A stretch of DNA of 64,000 bases from Hexactinellida sp. DTS-2022 (lineage: Eukaryota; Porifera; Hexactinellida). The stretch is taken from positions 4,712,001-4,776,000 of the forward strand of contig JAPNXP010000008.1 of NCBI GenBank assembly GCA_028753945.1. Reading direction: 5' to 3'. Made by a program: the position numbers and the translations under genes. Below, one piece after another: positions 31,792-42,249 of this stretch; position 1 is the first letter of the stretch; the number at the start of each line of letters is the position of its first letter. A model generated the notes under the pieces. It was not told the origin of the DNA, did not search any database, and saw only the letters and a program-made list of their open reading frames with translations.

Positions 31792-31818
31792 ATGCGGGAG
31801 ATCATACATATTCAAGTT
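31792..31818 (+). pseudogene. Third beta-tubulin exon 1 remnant
   Basis: ATGCGGGAGATCATACATAT followed by TCAAG encodes MREIIHIQ, the exact start of beta-tubulin. The frame then leaves the family (VFYLSLLNYDE) with no GQCGNQIGT. No exon 2 follows within the next 1.2 kb. It is best read as a truncated tubulin copy. Confidence 0.6.
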
Positions 31819-31910
31819 TTTTATCTTTCCCTATTAAATTATGATGAAATCCTTGTTGAAATATCTTGCAAGAGGAATTCGTCCATTAAACTTAGTTTGA
31901 TTATGCTCAA

Positions 31911-32020
31911 TGTCACTGATTCCCAACCTGGGATCCACAAGATCTCAAAATTTGTATTACGGTCAATGGGAGGGGGTCCACAGAATGTCTAATATTTGCT
32001 ATAGGGGGTCCACGGTTGAA
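31911..32020. mobile_element. hAT-like fragment
   Basis: CACTGATTCCCAACCTGGGA, GGGGGTCCACAGAATG and GGGGGTCCACGG resemble hAT CAGTGGTTCCCAACC ends and the fragment at 8430. Confidence 0.45.
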
Positions 32021-32262
32021 AAATATCTATATTAATTGTGTTTGTTTGTCTTTGTTGAATACAATGAATGTAGCATATGCAACAGTGTATCATTAAAATA
32101 TTCCATACGTACATTTACGTTGCTAAAGTAATAATTTAATTAACAATGTTGTTTGTCTAGCATTTAATTATCAACAGGCGTAAACTGATTGATTAAGAAA
32201 TTAAATACTATTATGTAAAGGATACTCCGCTTAATTGATACAATTATTTTATGTCTCGATTA

Positions 32263-32399
32263 CAGTAGACTCTCGTTAATACGAACACCAGGGGATCGTC
32301 GAAATTGTTGTATTAACCGGAGTCACTTGCATGCATTTGTATAGGCTAGGTAAATTAAACTTTGTACTCCTTAACCGATAATTCCCTTAGTCTACTGTA
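32263..32399. mobile_element. MITE family B, inverted
   Basis: ACAGTAGACTCTCGTTAATA at the left and CCCTTAGTCTACTGTA at the right; GGAGTCACTTGCATGCATTT inside. Confidence 0.75.
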
Positions 32400-33087
32400 T
32401 TTTGTATAAACGGATAACGGGATTTGTCCGATTAATTAACGGATTAACCGTCTTTTTATATTTTATTACAATTTCGTGTGTTACCTGAATATTGATATAC
32501 AATATGAACTGCCATATAATCTCAAAATACTTTTGTGCATATTATCCAATAAAATAAGTTTATATAGAAACGGTGAGATTCGGCGCCGAATTAAAGAGAA
32601 CTACTTATGGATTATTAACCAATAGAATTGAAGCATTTAAAATAGTTCTTATTGTTTAATTTACGTTATAAAATACAACAAAGAATTGTATTCAGTTATT
32701 TATTTTAGTTTTCTGTTCAAATACAATGAAAATTTAACTTCTATTCAAGTGGTTAAAGTCACCACTTTCCTTGTTGTGGGCTAATATTATTTTATGTATC
32801 TTTCACCAAGCTGGAGGTGGTTTAATTTAGTGGTTATATAAGTTATAAATTATTTCCCCACAAACCATTTGTGAAGAGAATACTATATAGAACTAAATTA
32901 ATATTTAAAGTTTAGTCCCAGTAATTATTAATTGAGTTAATACAAATATTCCCTTAAGTAGATTGTTATTGGAATAATCCAAGAAAATAAGTTTATTGTT
33001 CAGACCAAGAGAAGAAATGAGTAATGATTAACTGAATTCAGAAATAGGACAACATTCAGGAACAAATAGTGTATTCAGGGATTATTA
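32400..33087. other. Spacer with no recognised gene
   Basis: AT-rich. Near 32410-32450 is a short repeat of ACGGAT/TTAACGGATTAACCG type, probably another MITE remnant. Confidence 0.4.
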
Positions 33088-33730
33088 TTACTTAGTCCAG
33101 CTGACTTTTGGGATGTCATAGTGTTCTGTTTGGGACTCGAGTTGTGCGTTGAGTTCCTCCACCCTCTGTTTGTGGGTCTTCTCAGCTTTCTTGAGAATAC
33201 GCTCCGCTTGGCGACGCTCCTAACCAAACAATAATAATATTATTAATAAGGCTTATTTATATACAGTAGCTCTGTTAATAGGAACACATATAGGAACACT
33301 TTTCGACGGTCCCCTAGTATTAATTTCCATAATCAGTACTTTTTTCAGTGTAAAGATAAAGCCCTGAGTAGAACCTCGTTAGTTTGTATTAACTGTGACA
33401 TTTTTCCTATCCCAACATGTGTCGTATTAGGTTCTGTTAATGTTAGTATGTATGTTAGTATCTACTATCTAGAGATAGTATGTTAGTATCTACCTGAACA
33501 GAATCGAATGCTTTCTGTGCCTCAGTCCGTGTGTCCTCATGTTGTTCCCCTGTTCCCTGCCCTGCCCCCTGACCTGTTACTCCTGGCCCCTGTCTGGCTA
33601 CGGTAGCCTCTGCCGCCTCCAGAGCTCCTTTAGCTCTGTTCTTCTTCTTGAGTTTGAGTTTGCTCTCCTTTCCGGTTTTCAGTTTGAGACAGCTGCCCTG
33701 AGCAGAGCCGTAGGCGTCCTCAGTAGACAT
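33088..33730 (-). CDS. FAM32A: FAM32A homologue
   Basis: Two minus-strand exons, 33730-33494 and 33219-33088, phase 0, 122 residues (family about 112). Exon 1: Lys-rich LKLKTGKESKLKLKKKNRAK and a Gln/Gly-rich linker. Exon 2 carries the diagnostic C-terminus ERILKKAEKTHKQRVEELN followed by TEHYDIPKVSWTK, matching human FAM32A almost residue for residue at the end. Family knowledge: FAM32A is a nuclear protein whose C-terminus enters the catalytic spliceosome and helps 3' splice-site docking. The linker (PGVTGQGAGQGTGEQHEDTR) is expanded relative to vertebrates. A family B MITE fragment lies in the intron (about 33265-33330). Confidence 0.93.
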
Positions 33731-33773
33731 GCGTGGAATATTTATAGCTTAGTTATATAGTGGGGTAGTAAGT

Positions 33774-33775
33774 TG

Positions 33776-33810
<35 letters not shown>

Positions 33811-33812
33811 TT
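33774..33812. repeat. (TTG)n just upstream of FAM32A
   Basis: TTG run about 45 bp upstream of the FAM32A ATG, with further TTG blocks near 33870 and 34003. Confidence 0.85.
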
Positions 33813-34320
33813 TGTTAGCTGTTGTTAGCAAAATATACTTTAAATAGGTTATTTATTGATTTTGTTTTTGTTGTTGTTGTTGACAGAATATACTCCAAAT
33901 TCAGTATTTACTATGTTGTTGGTATTGACCAAATAGACGTTTAATTAATAATGTTGAATTTTACTCTGAATAGTCTTAATGAAAGAAGGAATATTAATAT
34001 TTATTGTTGTTGTTGTTGTGTTGACAAAATATACTATTTATGTTGAAATTTTCTCTTAAATACTAATCGAAGGAACAGGAATATTAGGCTTGTAATTACA
34101 GGTAAATTCGGGCAGCCAAATACTGATTAATATTAGTTAACATCGCATTGTATAAATGGAACTATAACTAATATCAGCAACTAATGCAATCAAGTTATTA
34201 CGCTAGATAATTATTCAAGGAAATTAATTTATATGTTAATGTACTATGGGTAATATAAATGCAAGTAACATTTACTTTATATAAGGCATGCATATAAAAT
34301 ACAATGGATACGTTATGTAC

Positions 34321-34484
34321 TACAGTAGATGTCGGATATAAGCACACCGGTTATAAGAACATATCGGATATAAGAACATTATATTGAAAAACGGTTGCCA
34401 TATACCCTATATAATTTATGTCGGTTATAAGAACATTAAGTGCAGTTCCCGACGATGTGCTTATAACCGGCATCCACTGTATTA
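34321..34484. mobile_element. MITE family C, complete
   Basis: TACAGTAGATGTCGGATATA at the left and TTATAACCGGCATCCACTGT at the right; GGTTATAAGAACAT occurs repeatedly inside. Confidence 0.9.
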
Positions 34485-36660
34485 CTACTAAATTGCCAGG
34501 CTTTAATACAGTAGCCATGGCTTGCTAATATAACTGCTATATAGGAACTGAACTAACAATCTAAGTTTAATTACAACAGAGATATCCATGGTACACAGTT
34601 TCAATTTGTAATTGAGGAGAAGAAATTCCTGAGTAATTATACTCTGTAATAATTGTGGCTGTAAATCAATTGAACTTTAATAATACAGAATTAATAAAAC
34701 CATATTATAAGGAATTTCTAATTAACAAAGCATATTTATTTCCTATTAAACCAAAATTTATTAAATATAGAAATATTGAAATATTATGCTAAGAATACAC
34801 GTATTACACTAAGAAAATCTTACATATGACAGGAAATTGTTTTAACTAGTGTAGATTAATATTTATGGATTTGGTAAACTCTTAGGAAACCAAAATGTAC
34901 TTTAATATGTAAATATTTACATTTTTTTGCCTCTTTCGAGAAAAATTGCTGTGCATTTTTTAAATTGTTGAAAGATTCTTTCAAAACTGAACAGAAAAAA
35001 CAGGGAAATTGAAACCATTTTAGGCGCTCAAATTTCAGCGCCAAAGAATTTAAGGCGCGTCCAATCCAACCTTAATTACCTTTAAAACAAATAACAACAA
35101 ATAACAATAGGAATATACTTTTAATATTTATCTCAAAACAGCCTATTTATCTTAGCTAAAATACAAATATGATGGAAGATAGTTATGTCTAAGATTCTAC
35201 TAATTTATATTAAATTTGGGGTAAATTGGAATTTAATTTTAAAAATTAATAAAAATTATACAATTAATAAATGAGCATCCTTATATGTAGACCGTCTAGA
35301 AATAGACGGTCTATAAAAGCCCATACAAATAAGCCAAAAATTTGTAGACCGTCTATAAATTATGTAGACCACTTGCCCTGCTTTTTATGGGTAATACTAA
35401 TGCATAGGGAATAAAACCTGGTCTATTTCTAGACGGTCTACATATAAGATATCTCTTTTAAAATTCGTATTAATTAAACCTACATGTATCTAGGTAAATA
35501 TTCTCAAAAATTGAAATTATATTTTAATTGAATTCTAAACCAATTTCTTTTGACATAAATTTGGTCCCAATTTACAGTCCAATGGAATTATAGGGTAAAT
35601 ATTAACTGTGCTATTCTATAAATTACATTATCTATTTAAAACTAGTTTGCTCCATTTACGCTAATTACGTTGCATTAACAGAATACCTAAATAACCGTTC
35701 GCAACGATATCAACATTCCACCAAATAAATGATTATTTTTATATCCCTTTCGTTGAGTGGGTTGAGATATATCAATTTACAAAAACATAAGGAACAAGGA
35801 ATCAACCAGTTACACAAATAGTTTGATAAAATCAAGGATTAGATTTGAACAGTCATCGTCATAGTTTAAAAGATTAGAATTTGTTCGAACCAAATCATGG
35901 TTTTATATTACCCTAGCTATTATGGTAAGCTATGGGGGTTATAACTTATAATTAGCATATTATGATGGTCACGCCTAAATAAAAGTTTGTTCCAGTTTAT
36001 ACGCCCCTAAATGTAGACTTGGAACTTAAATTAAATCATGACACCTCGTGTTTTTAGCTCATTTCCGGGACGTTTTCCTATACAGTATTTTAACATTTAA
36101 ATAACTTATATGTAGACCGTCTATTTCTAGACCAGGTTTATTTAGTTAATACTATTACCCATAGACGGTAGGGGATTTTGGTCTACAAATTTTTTGCTTA
36201 GTTTGTAAGGGCTTTTATAGATCGTCTACATAAAAGGAAGCTCTTTAATATTGGACCTCTGAACTTTTATAAGGAACCTTTTTAGGTACCATGGTCCTAT
36301 TGAGAAGTTTAACGTTACGTAACTCAAAATTCTTTAAATTATACATCATCCTATGTCACGTTTTTTAGCCATTTGTAATACAAAAAGGATGGTCTGTCAA
36401 CATTAATTAACCCCTTTGTAAGAGTTACGTAATGCTTAAACGGCTGTTTTATTAACACAATTATTGCATTAAATTATGGATATTTCAAAGTTACAATATG
36501 GGATGACTAACAAACCACATGTAAGAAACTACATATTATACACACCTGATTGAGGTGCAGCCATAGTATAGCAAATATGTTGATAACTAATGATTTAATT
36601 CTTACAATCTGCTATATCTATATATATCATATGACATACAATAGGATATTTAAGTCAATC
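34485..36660. other. Intergenic AT-rich DNA with TAGACGGTCTA elements
   Basis: No coding block. Inverted-repeat family S copies are at 35270-35460 and 36105-36240, with ends GTAGACCGTCTAG / CTAGACGGTCTACAT. Confidence 0.6.
35270..35460. repeat. Inverted-repeat element, family S, complete copy
   Basis: GAGCATCCTTATATGTAGAC at the left and GTCTACATATAAGATATCTC at the right, with internal AATAAGCCAAAAATTTGTAG and GGGTAATACTAATG as in the 228-412 copy. Confidence 0.65.
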
Positions 36661-36662
36661 AG

Positions 36663-36670
36663 TATAAATA
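36663..36670 (+). promoter_or_regulatory. TATA box of the Rab-like gene
   Basis: TATAAATAGA. Initiation is expected near 36690, which places the ATG at 36687 too far upstream and favours the ATG at 36717. Confidence 0.55.
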
Positions 36671-36716
36671 GAGATTGAGTAGTTAAATGCAACTAAATCG
36701 ACACAACAATAATACA

Positions 36717-37609
36717 ATGGCAAGTCTAGTAGAACGAAATTACAACAAACTTTTACAGTTAATAGTTATCGGCGATGTGAGTGTTGGAAAAACTGCAATT
36801 TGTAGACAATTTGTGTGGGAAGAAAGTCCAACCGATGATTTGAATGCAACTATTGGACTGGATTTGAATCTGAAATTAGTGAGGGCAAGGGGCATGCGAG
36901 TTAAACTACAAATATGGGATATGGCTGGACAAGAAAGGTATGTGTTGTATTTAGACTTAACTTCAAAGCAAATATAGTAAAAAATTCGCCCATTAAATTG
37001 CAAACAAATAAACAAGATTGAATTTGTTTACTATTAAGATTTGATAAATTTAAACTTGTTCACTATTAAATTGGGTAAACAAGTAAATAAATTTGCACTT
37101 GTTTACTATTAAATTAGGTAAACAAGTAAACAAATTTCAAGTATTCTTATAATAAACACAATATATTGCAATTCACCTTCAGATTATTACTTTGTTTGTT
37201 ATTTAGATTTGACAACCTAACAACAAGATATTACGCCAGGGCTCATGGCGTTGTCATAGTATACGACGTAACCAGGGAGAATACATTCAGGAATGTGTAC
37301 AATTGGTTGCAACTGGCTAGGGTTCGCTGTAAGGAAAATATACCCATAATCCTGGTTGGAAATAAAACAGATTTGAGTGGAAAAAGACGCGTAATGGCCT
37401 CATCCGGGCGAAAACTTGCCGAAATTGAAAGATTGAATTTTTTAGAAACGAGCGCGGTAACTAAGGAGAGTATACAGAATTTATTTCTGACGCTTACACA
37501 TTCAATTTTAGAAAAAGTATCAGTTCCTTTTCCAAAATTAAAGTTAGAGAAACGCGAACAGAAAGAACACGATTCCTACTTAATTGATTCTAATATTATT
37601 TGTCAGTAA
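36717..37609 (+). CDS. Rab-like small GTPase with an atypical C-terminus
   Basis: Exons 36717-36937 and 37207-37609 join AG|A, giving about 207 residues (ten more if the in-frame ATG at 36687 is used). Rab GTPases direct vesicle traffic. Motifs: G1 GDVSVGKT (19-26), switch I Thr in NATIGLDLNLK, G3 WDMAGQERF, the Rab-type YYARAHGVVIVYDVT, G4 NKTD, G5 ETSA. The intron interrupts the WDxAGQE/RF junction. The C-terminus EKREQKEHDSYLIDSNIICQ has only one Cys, second from the end. The CC, CXC or CAAX prenylation signals of Rabs are absent, so membrane anchoring is uncertain. Subfamily not assigned. Confidence 0.88.
37000..37140. repeat. Tandem repeat in the Rab intron
   Basis: About three units of 40-50 bp, each with AATTTGTTTACTATTAA or ACTTGTTTACTATTAAATT and GTAAACAAGTAAA. 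It fills most of the 269-bp intron. Confidence 0.75.
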
Positions 37610-37946
37610 ATACTATAATATCAAATCTCTTAACTGTTGTATACTATTATTAATTCCCATTAAATTATCAAATTTGTATTTTGAATTAAAAAACTTAATA
37701 TTTGCTCAAAATTCCTCTTTGTTTATTAAAACAAAAGTATTTATTTAATAGAAACCAAGTTTAAGAACTTGAATACAGTTAATTACTTGTACATTATAAT
37801 TTTAGATAGGATATAGTACGATCTCTATAAATAAAAGGGGTAATATAAACCCATGGGGTAATGAACAACATTCTATGAAATAAATTATTTGTTTTGATTT
37901 AGCAAACTGTAAAAATTTGGAACAATTATAGTTAATTCAATTCTCG

Positions 37947-38136
37947 TATAAAGTTGACTCCGCTTAATAGGGTCAGTTTTGTTCCAGGGTAGTTTGACCC
38001 GATTAAGCGGAGAAATCTAATAACCGAAATATTTTGAGTCAACTGTCATTCCGTCCTATAAATCCTGTGAAAATTTTGACCCCATTAAGCGGAGAAATCT
38101 ATTAACCGGTGGCTCTATTAAGCGGAGTATATTGTA
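37947..38136. mobile_element. MITE family D
   Basis: GTTGACTCCGCTTAATAGGG at the left and CTATTAAGCGGAGTATATTG at the right, with two internal ATTAAGCGGAGAAATCT words. Confidence 0.88.
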
Positions 38137-38479
38137 TTTTACAAAATGTCTTTAGTTAATGAATTTCTAACAAAAAATAGATAGTTAGATCATTAAGAAT
38201 AATGACTGCATAAATATTACATCTGATTACTTGGCAATTATTATGGGTTTTTTGGTTCTTGTACATAATATGTTTTATGTAAATTCCAATGTCTGCTTAT
38301 TTGTATGGTATGTCGTAATAACTGATTAATATTAAGTAATACAGAATAACAATAATAAAATTAACATTTTAATATTTTTCCTTGGGTAAATTTCCTTTCT
38401 GACACTGGCATAAAACTAGAATGCATAGGAGAGTATAATCCGGTTTTACTCTTGTAAATGTAGGGTTTAATTAATCAAA

Positions 38480-38653
38480 TACAGTATACTCTCGTTAATA
38501 GGAACACGGATAAAGGGAATATCGGTTAAGGAGTACAAGGTTAATTCCCCTAGCCTATACAAATGCATGCAAGTGACTCCGGTAATACGAATTCCGGATA
38601 ATACGAACATATTAAGACGGCCCTTTGGTATTCCTAGTAACAGAGTCTACTGT
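38480..38653. mobile_element. MITE family B
   Basis: TACAGTATACTCTCGTTAAT to CTAGTAACAGAGTCTACTGT with the standard interior. Confidence 0.88.
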
Positions 38654-39109
38654 TATAATTAAACTTAGAAAACACAAGATTAGCAAAGTTTAAAATATAC
38701 TATTGTCAGGTTCTTAGTTCCATTTAATAGTTCCATATTTTAAATTCTATTCAACTCAGTTTTTGCACCTGACTTTTTAATTAAAAACCAGAGTATATTT
38801 TGAATAATTTATTCATCAATTAACATTGTATAATATTACATACCAATTAACCAAACCATTTGTCATGCACTTAACGAGAAAAGTTCATATTTCATAATTA
38901 TGCATAAATAAATTACTTGCATTTTGGAAGAAAAAGCATTGACTGTTGCTAAAAGAACATTTTAAGGTCGTCATTTGTTATCAAATCATCTCCGATTAAT
39001 TTGAACACATGGCACCAAAGGAACTGCATATGATTTATTAGAGGAATTGAACTGAAATAAGTTCTCATGAAATTTAGAGTCACTTGTTAAATAGCAAGCT
39101 TGCTACAGT

Positions 39110-39294
39110 CAGGTTCTTATTATGAACATCAAGGGACCTAAATTGTGTTCATAATAGAGACTTCATAATAAGCGAACTCAACTTAATACAAACCCTATGT
39201 AAGTTGTTAAATTAGGACCATAGGGCTTGTTCATAAGAAATAGTTTTCATATTAAGCAGACGAAAAGTCGTTCACAATAAGCAGACCTGATTCT
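39110..39294. mobile_element. MITE family E
   Basis: TACAGTCAGGTTCTTATTAT to AATAAGCAGACCTGATTCTG, with ACCATAGGGCTTGTTCATAA inside. Confidence 0.85.
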
Positions 39295-39730
39295 GCATTA
39301 GTTAATCTACCAATTTTCGCATTTCTTGAATATATAATTTCAGCTGTGTTGGGATAAGTTCAAGATTTCATATAAAGTTGTGGTACTTACCACAGAATAA
39401 TTAGCATTCTTCATGGTATGTTAACACGTGTGATATATAATGGTTTGTATTAAGCTCGTTGTTTTAAATACACGAGCCCTTCGGTCTCGTAAATACGTAT
39501 ATATTATAGTGTAGGCCAGTAAGTACTATATTCTGGTTAATAAATACAAGGTTCTGATTAATAAACATAGATTCCAGCTAATTGGCTAACTTTTGGTCGT
39601 TTAACACGATTACCCGAAAATATTGCTAGCCAAACTGTAATCCGTTTCGTGATTCCTGTGAAATGTGAACCATTCATCAAGCGGAGTCAACTGACTAATT
39701 ATAAGACTCAATGCAATATTGTTATTAGAA

Positions 39731-39876
39731 TTTACTTATCCACCGATCATCGGCGTTTGTATTTAATAACCTGGCTAGTTTCTACCGATGGTGTTTTTTT
39801 TATAAAGATAAAAAACAATCGGTAGAAAGTAGCAAGGTTTTTTAATACAAACGCCGATGATCGGTGGATAAGTAAA
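39731..39876. repeat. Long perfect hairpin
   Basis: Arms 39731-39763 and 39844-39876 are exact inverse copies over 33 bp (core ATCCACCGATCATCGGCG). The inner 80 bp are imperfectly self-complementary (CTACCGATGG / AATCGGTAGAA). No TA or 8-bp duplication is obvious. Confidence 0.9.
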
Positions 39877-40503
39877 GTCTTGATAGATATTAAGACATAT
39901 TGGTCCCTCGATATTCGTCCGAATAATTCAGAATAATTAAGTCTTTGGCTAATAACTAACAGTAAGCAGTAATTATGGACATAAGAATGTTATTTTAATT
40001 GGATTATGTTTAAAATGTAGATAATTGAATAATTTCCCATTGGTTAGTTAAAATATTAGCAGCTGTTAAATATGATTTAGATAAAACTGTGATAATTTTT
40101 TTAACTTTCAGAAGATAAAAACCGACCAATAAATTTGGGACAAAAAAGTTCACATTTTTTTGTATGAATATTGGTCGGAACATCTGATCGTAATGTTTGA
40201 AATTAGAACTTGTTTCGTAATTGTAAAAAAAGTAAAAAACATATGTCAGAGTGAACTAATGTATTGCCTTTTAAGATCAGCTGTTTAAGGTATTAGCTAA
40301 CATAATATAACTAATGGAGATATCAAGCAGAGAGTAAAGCGATTTAGTTATTCATTATTCTTGCTACAATAACCGCCGAAATGTCGTTATTAATATTCCA
40401 GAGAAATTCGAATAATTCTATAATTCTAATTTCTAAAGTGTTAATGAGGGTAGAATTTGTTCCAAAAATGAGCGTAAAACCAATAGAAATAGAAATAGAA
40501 TAA

Positions 40504-40676
40504 AGTAGAACCTCGTTAGAATTAACACCAGGGGACCGTCAAATTGTATTCGCCTTATCCGGAATTCTTATTAACAAATTTCTTTTGTATTGAAAAGGCT
40601 TTAAAGGGGACTGAAATAGTGTTCGTATTTCCTGGAATTTCGTATTAACCGTGTTCGTACTAACGAGGTTCTACTG
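40504..40676. mobile_element. MITE family A
   Basis: GTAGAACCTCGTTAGAATTA to GTACTAACGAGGTTCTACTG, with GGCTTTAAAGGGGACTGAAA inside. Confidence 0.85.
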
Positions 40677-41496
40677 TATTCGCTTGTAACCTTGTCTAAA
40701 ACCAACAAAAACAAAATAATACTAAATGATAAAGATATCATAAATTATTGCTTGGATGGATAATCTAACATTCTAACATTACATTGCTGTAACCAAGGTT
40801 TTATCTAGGCGCCTGAATGCACGTTAATTAATAGGAAACTTTTCTAGGCGCCAAATCGATTTATACTCCAAAAGACGTAATACAAATTGAGTAATTTAGG
40901 CGCGTGCGAGTCAACTAAATCTAGGCGCGCATAAATATTTGCAATGAAAGCCTGATGTATTGATAAAATATTTCGATGGAATAATTTAACATTATTATAT
41001 TAAGTTCCAGTAAGAGTAAGTATGTAATAAGCAAATTACTTCCAAATTAGCAAATATATGTCTGTTCTCTATTACGTTTATAACAGAATGCTTATTTAAA
41101 ACTGATATTAATGACTGATTAACAAACGCAACAACGTAATTGACATTCTCAATGATTAAACGCTTAAATTAAAATTTCCTAATTACCGCTAATTTGACGT
41201 ATATGAAATTGCTCCAGCGGTAAATATTGTTATAACTGAAAAGTAATTCTTACTTAAACAAAAGAATGCTTTCTCAAAGGAAATTCCAGTATAATGTCCT
41301 TTCATCTAATAATGTAATATTCAGCTGTATATATGGTTTAGCGGTTAAATAGCTATCTACCTATTGTGTAACTACGCTTAATTATGCATGTGAGGTGAAT
41401 AGCAAATAATAATCAGGTATCTCGTCTGTAATTCTATAGAATTCAAACAATAATATTAACATTATTTATTTGCATAATTATACATACAGTAGACTC

Positions 41497-41882
41497 CAGA
41501 CATGGGGTCAAGCCCTTTCAAAAGGGCTTAAGTCCAAGCCCATCCCTAATCAGAAGGGCTTAAGTCCAAGCCCTTTTTCTAAGCCCTCTTTGAAAAAGGG
41601 CTTAAGTCCAAGCTCAAGCCCTTAATAAAGGGCTTAAGTCCGGACTTAAGTCTTTTACTCTAACTATTTAGAAATCCATACCGTATTTTATTGAATAAGT
41701 GCCTTGAAAAGAGCTTGAAAAAGGGCTTGAGAAGGGCTTGAAGCTCATCTATAAAGGGCTTAAGTCCAAGTCCGGACTTAAGCCCTTTTATTAAAGGAGG
41801 ACTTAAGTCCGGATTTAAGCCCTCTCAAAAATGGGCTTAAGTCCAAAGGGCTTAAGCCCTTTGGGGCTTGGCCCTATGCCTG
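41497..41882. mobile_element. hAT-like element made of GGGCTTAAGTCC repeats, nested in a MITE
   Basis: Ends CAGACATGGGGTCAAGCCC and GGGCTTGGCCCTATGCCTG are imperfect inverted repeats. The 8 bp GTAGACTC flank both sides (41489-41496 and 41883-41890). The target is the CAGTAGACTCTCGTTAATAG end of a family B MITE. The 386-bp interior consists of AGGGCTTAAGTCCAAGCCC and GGACTTAAGCCCTTT words in both orientations; no coding frame. Confidence 0.85.
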
Positions 41883-41906
41883 GTAGACTCTCGTTAATAG
41901 GAACTA

Positions 41907-42080
41907 CAGTATACTCTGGTTAATAGGAACACGGATAAGGGGAATATCTATTAAGGAGTACAAGGTTAATTCCCCTAGCCTATACAAATGCATGTAAGTG
42001 ACTCCGGTTAATACGAATTCCGGATAATACGAACATATTTCGGCGGTCCCCTGGTGTTCCTACTAACAGAGTCTACTGTA
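41907..42080. mobile_element. MITE family B
   Basis: ACAGTATACTCTGGTTAATA to TACTAACAGAGTCTACTGTA, with the family B interior. Confidence 0.88.
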
Positions 42081-42249
42081 TATATATGGGGGTGCAATTA
42101 AGTACCTTATAGATGTACAGAAGTGGAACTATAAATAGAACTAATTCTATAAACCAGCAACTCTATGTTCCAAGTGTAATTCAGTTCTATCAGTAAATAC
42201 AACAAATATAACCATGGATAATACAAACATACAATAAATAACAAATGTA

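Larger units (their letters stand above)
37610..42249. other. Gene-free, transposon-rich interval
   Basis: I see no coding exon in about 4.6 kb. It contains MITEs D (37947-38136), B (38480-38653), E (39110-39294), a decayed D-like element near 39580-39690, a long hairpin (39731-39876), A (40504-40676), a hAT-like element nested in a B fragment (41497-41882) and B (41907-42080). A patch with AGGCGCC/AGGCGCG words lies at 40805-40930. Confidence 0.65.

Noticed and set aside
36687-36716. Upstream in-frame ATG (MQLNRHNNNT) of the Rab gene
   Set aside because: It lies about 24 bp after the TATA box, likely upstream of or at the transcription start; the next ATG is preferred.
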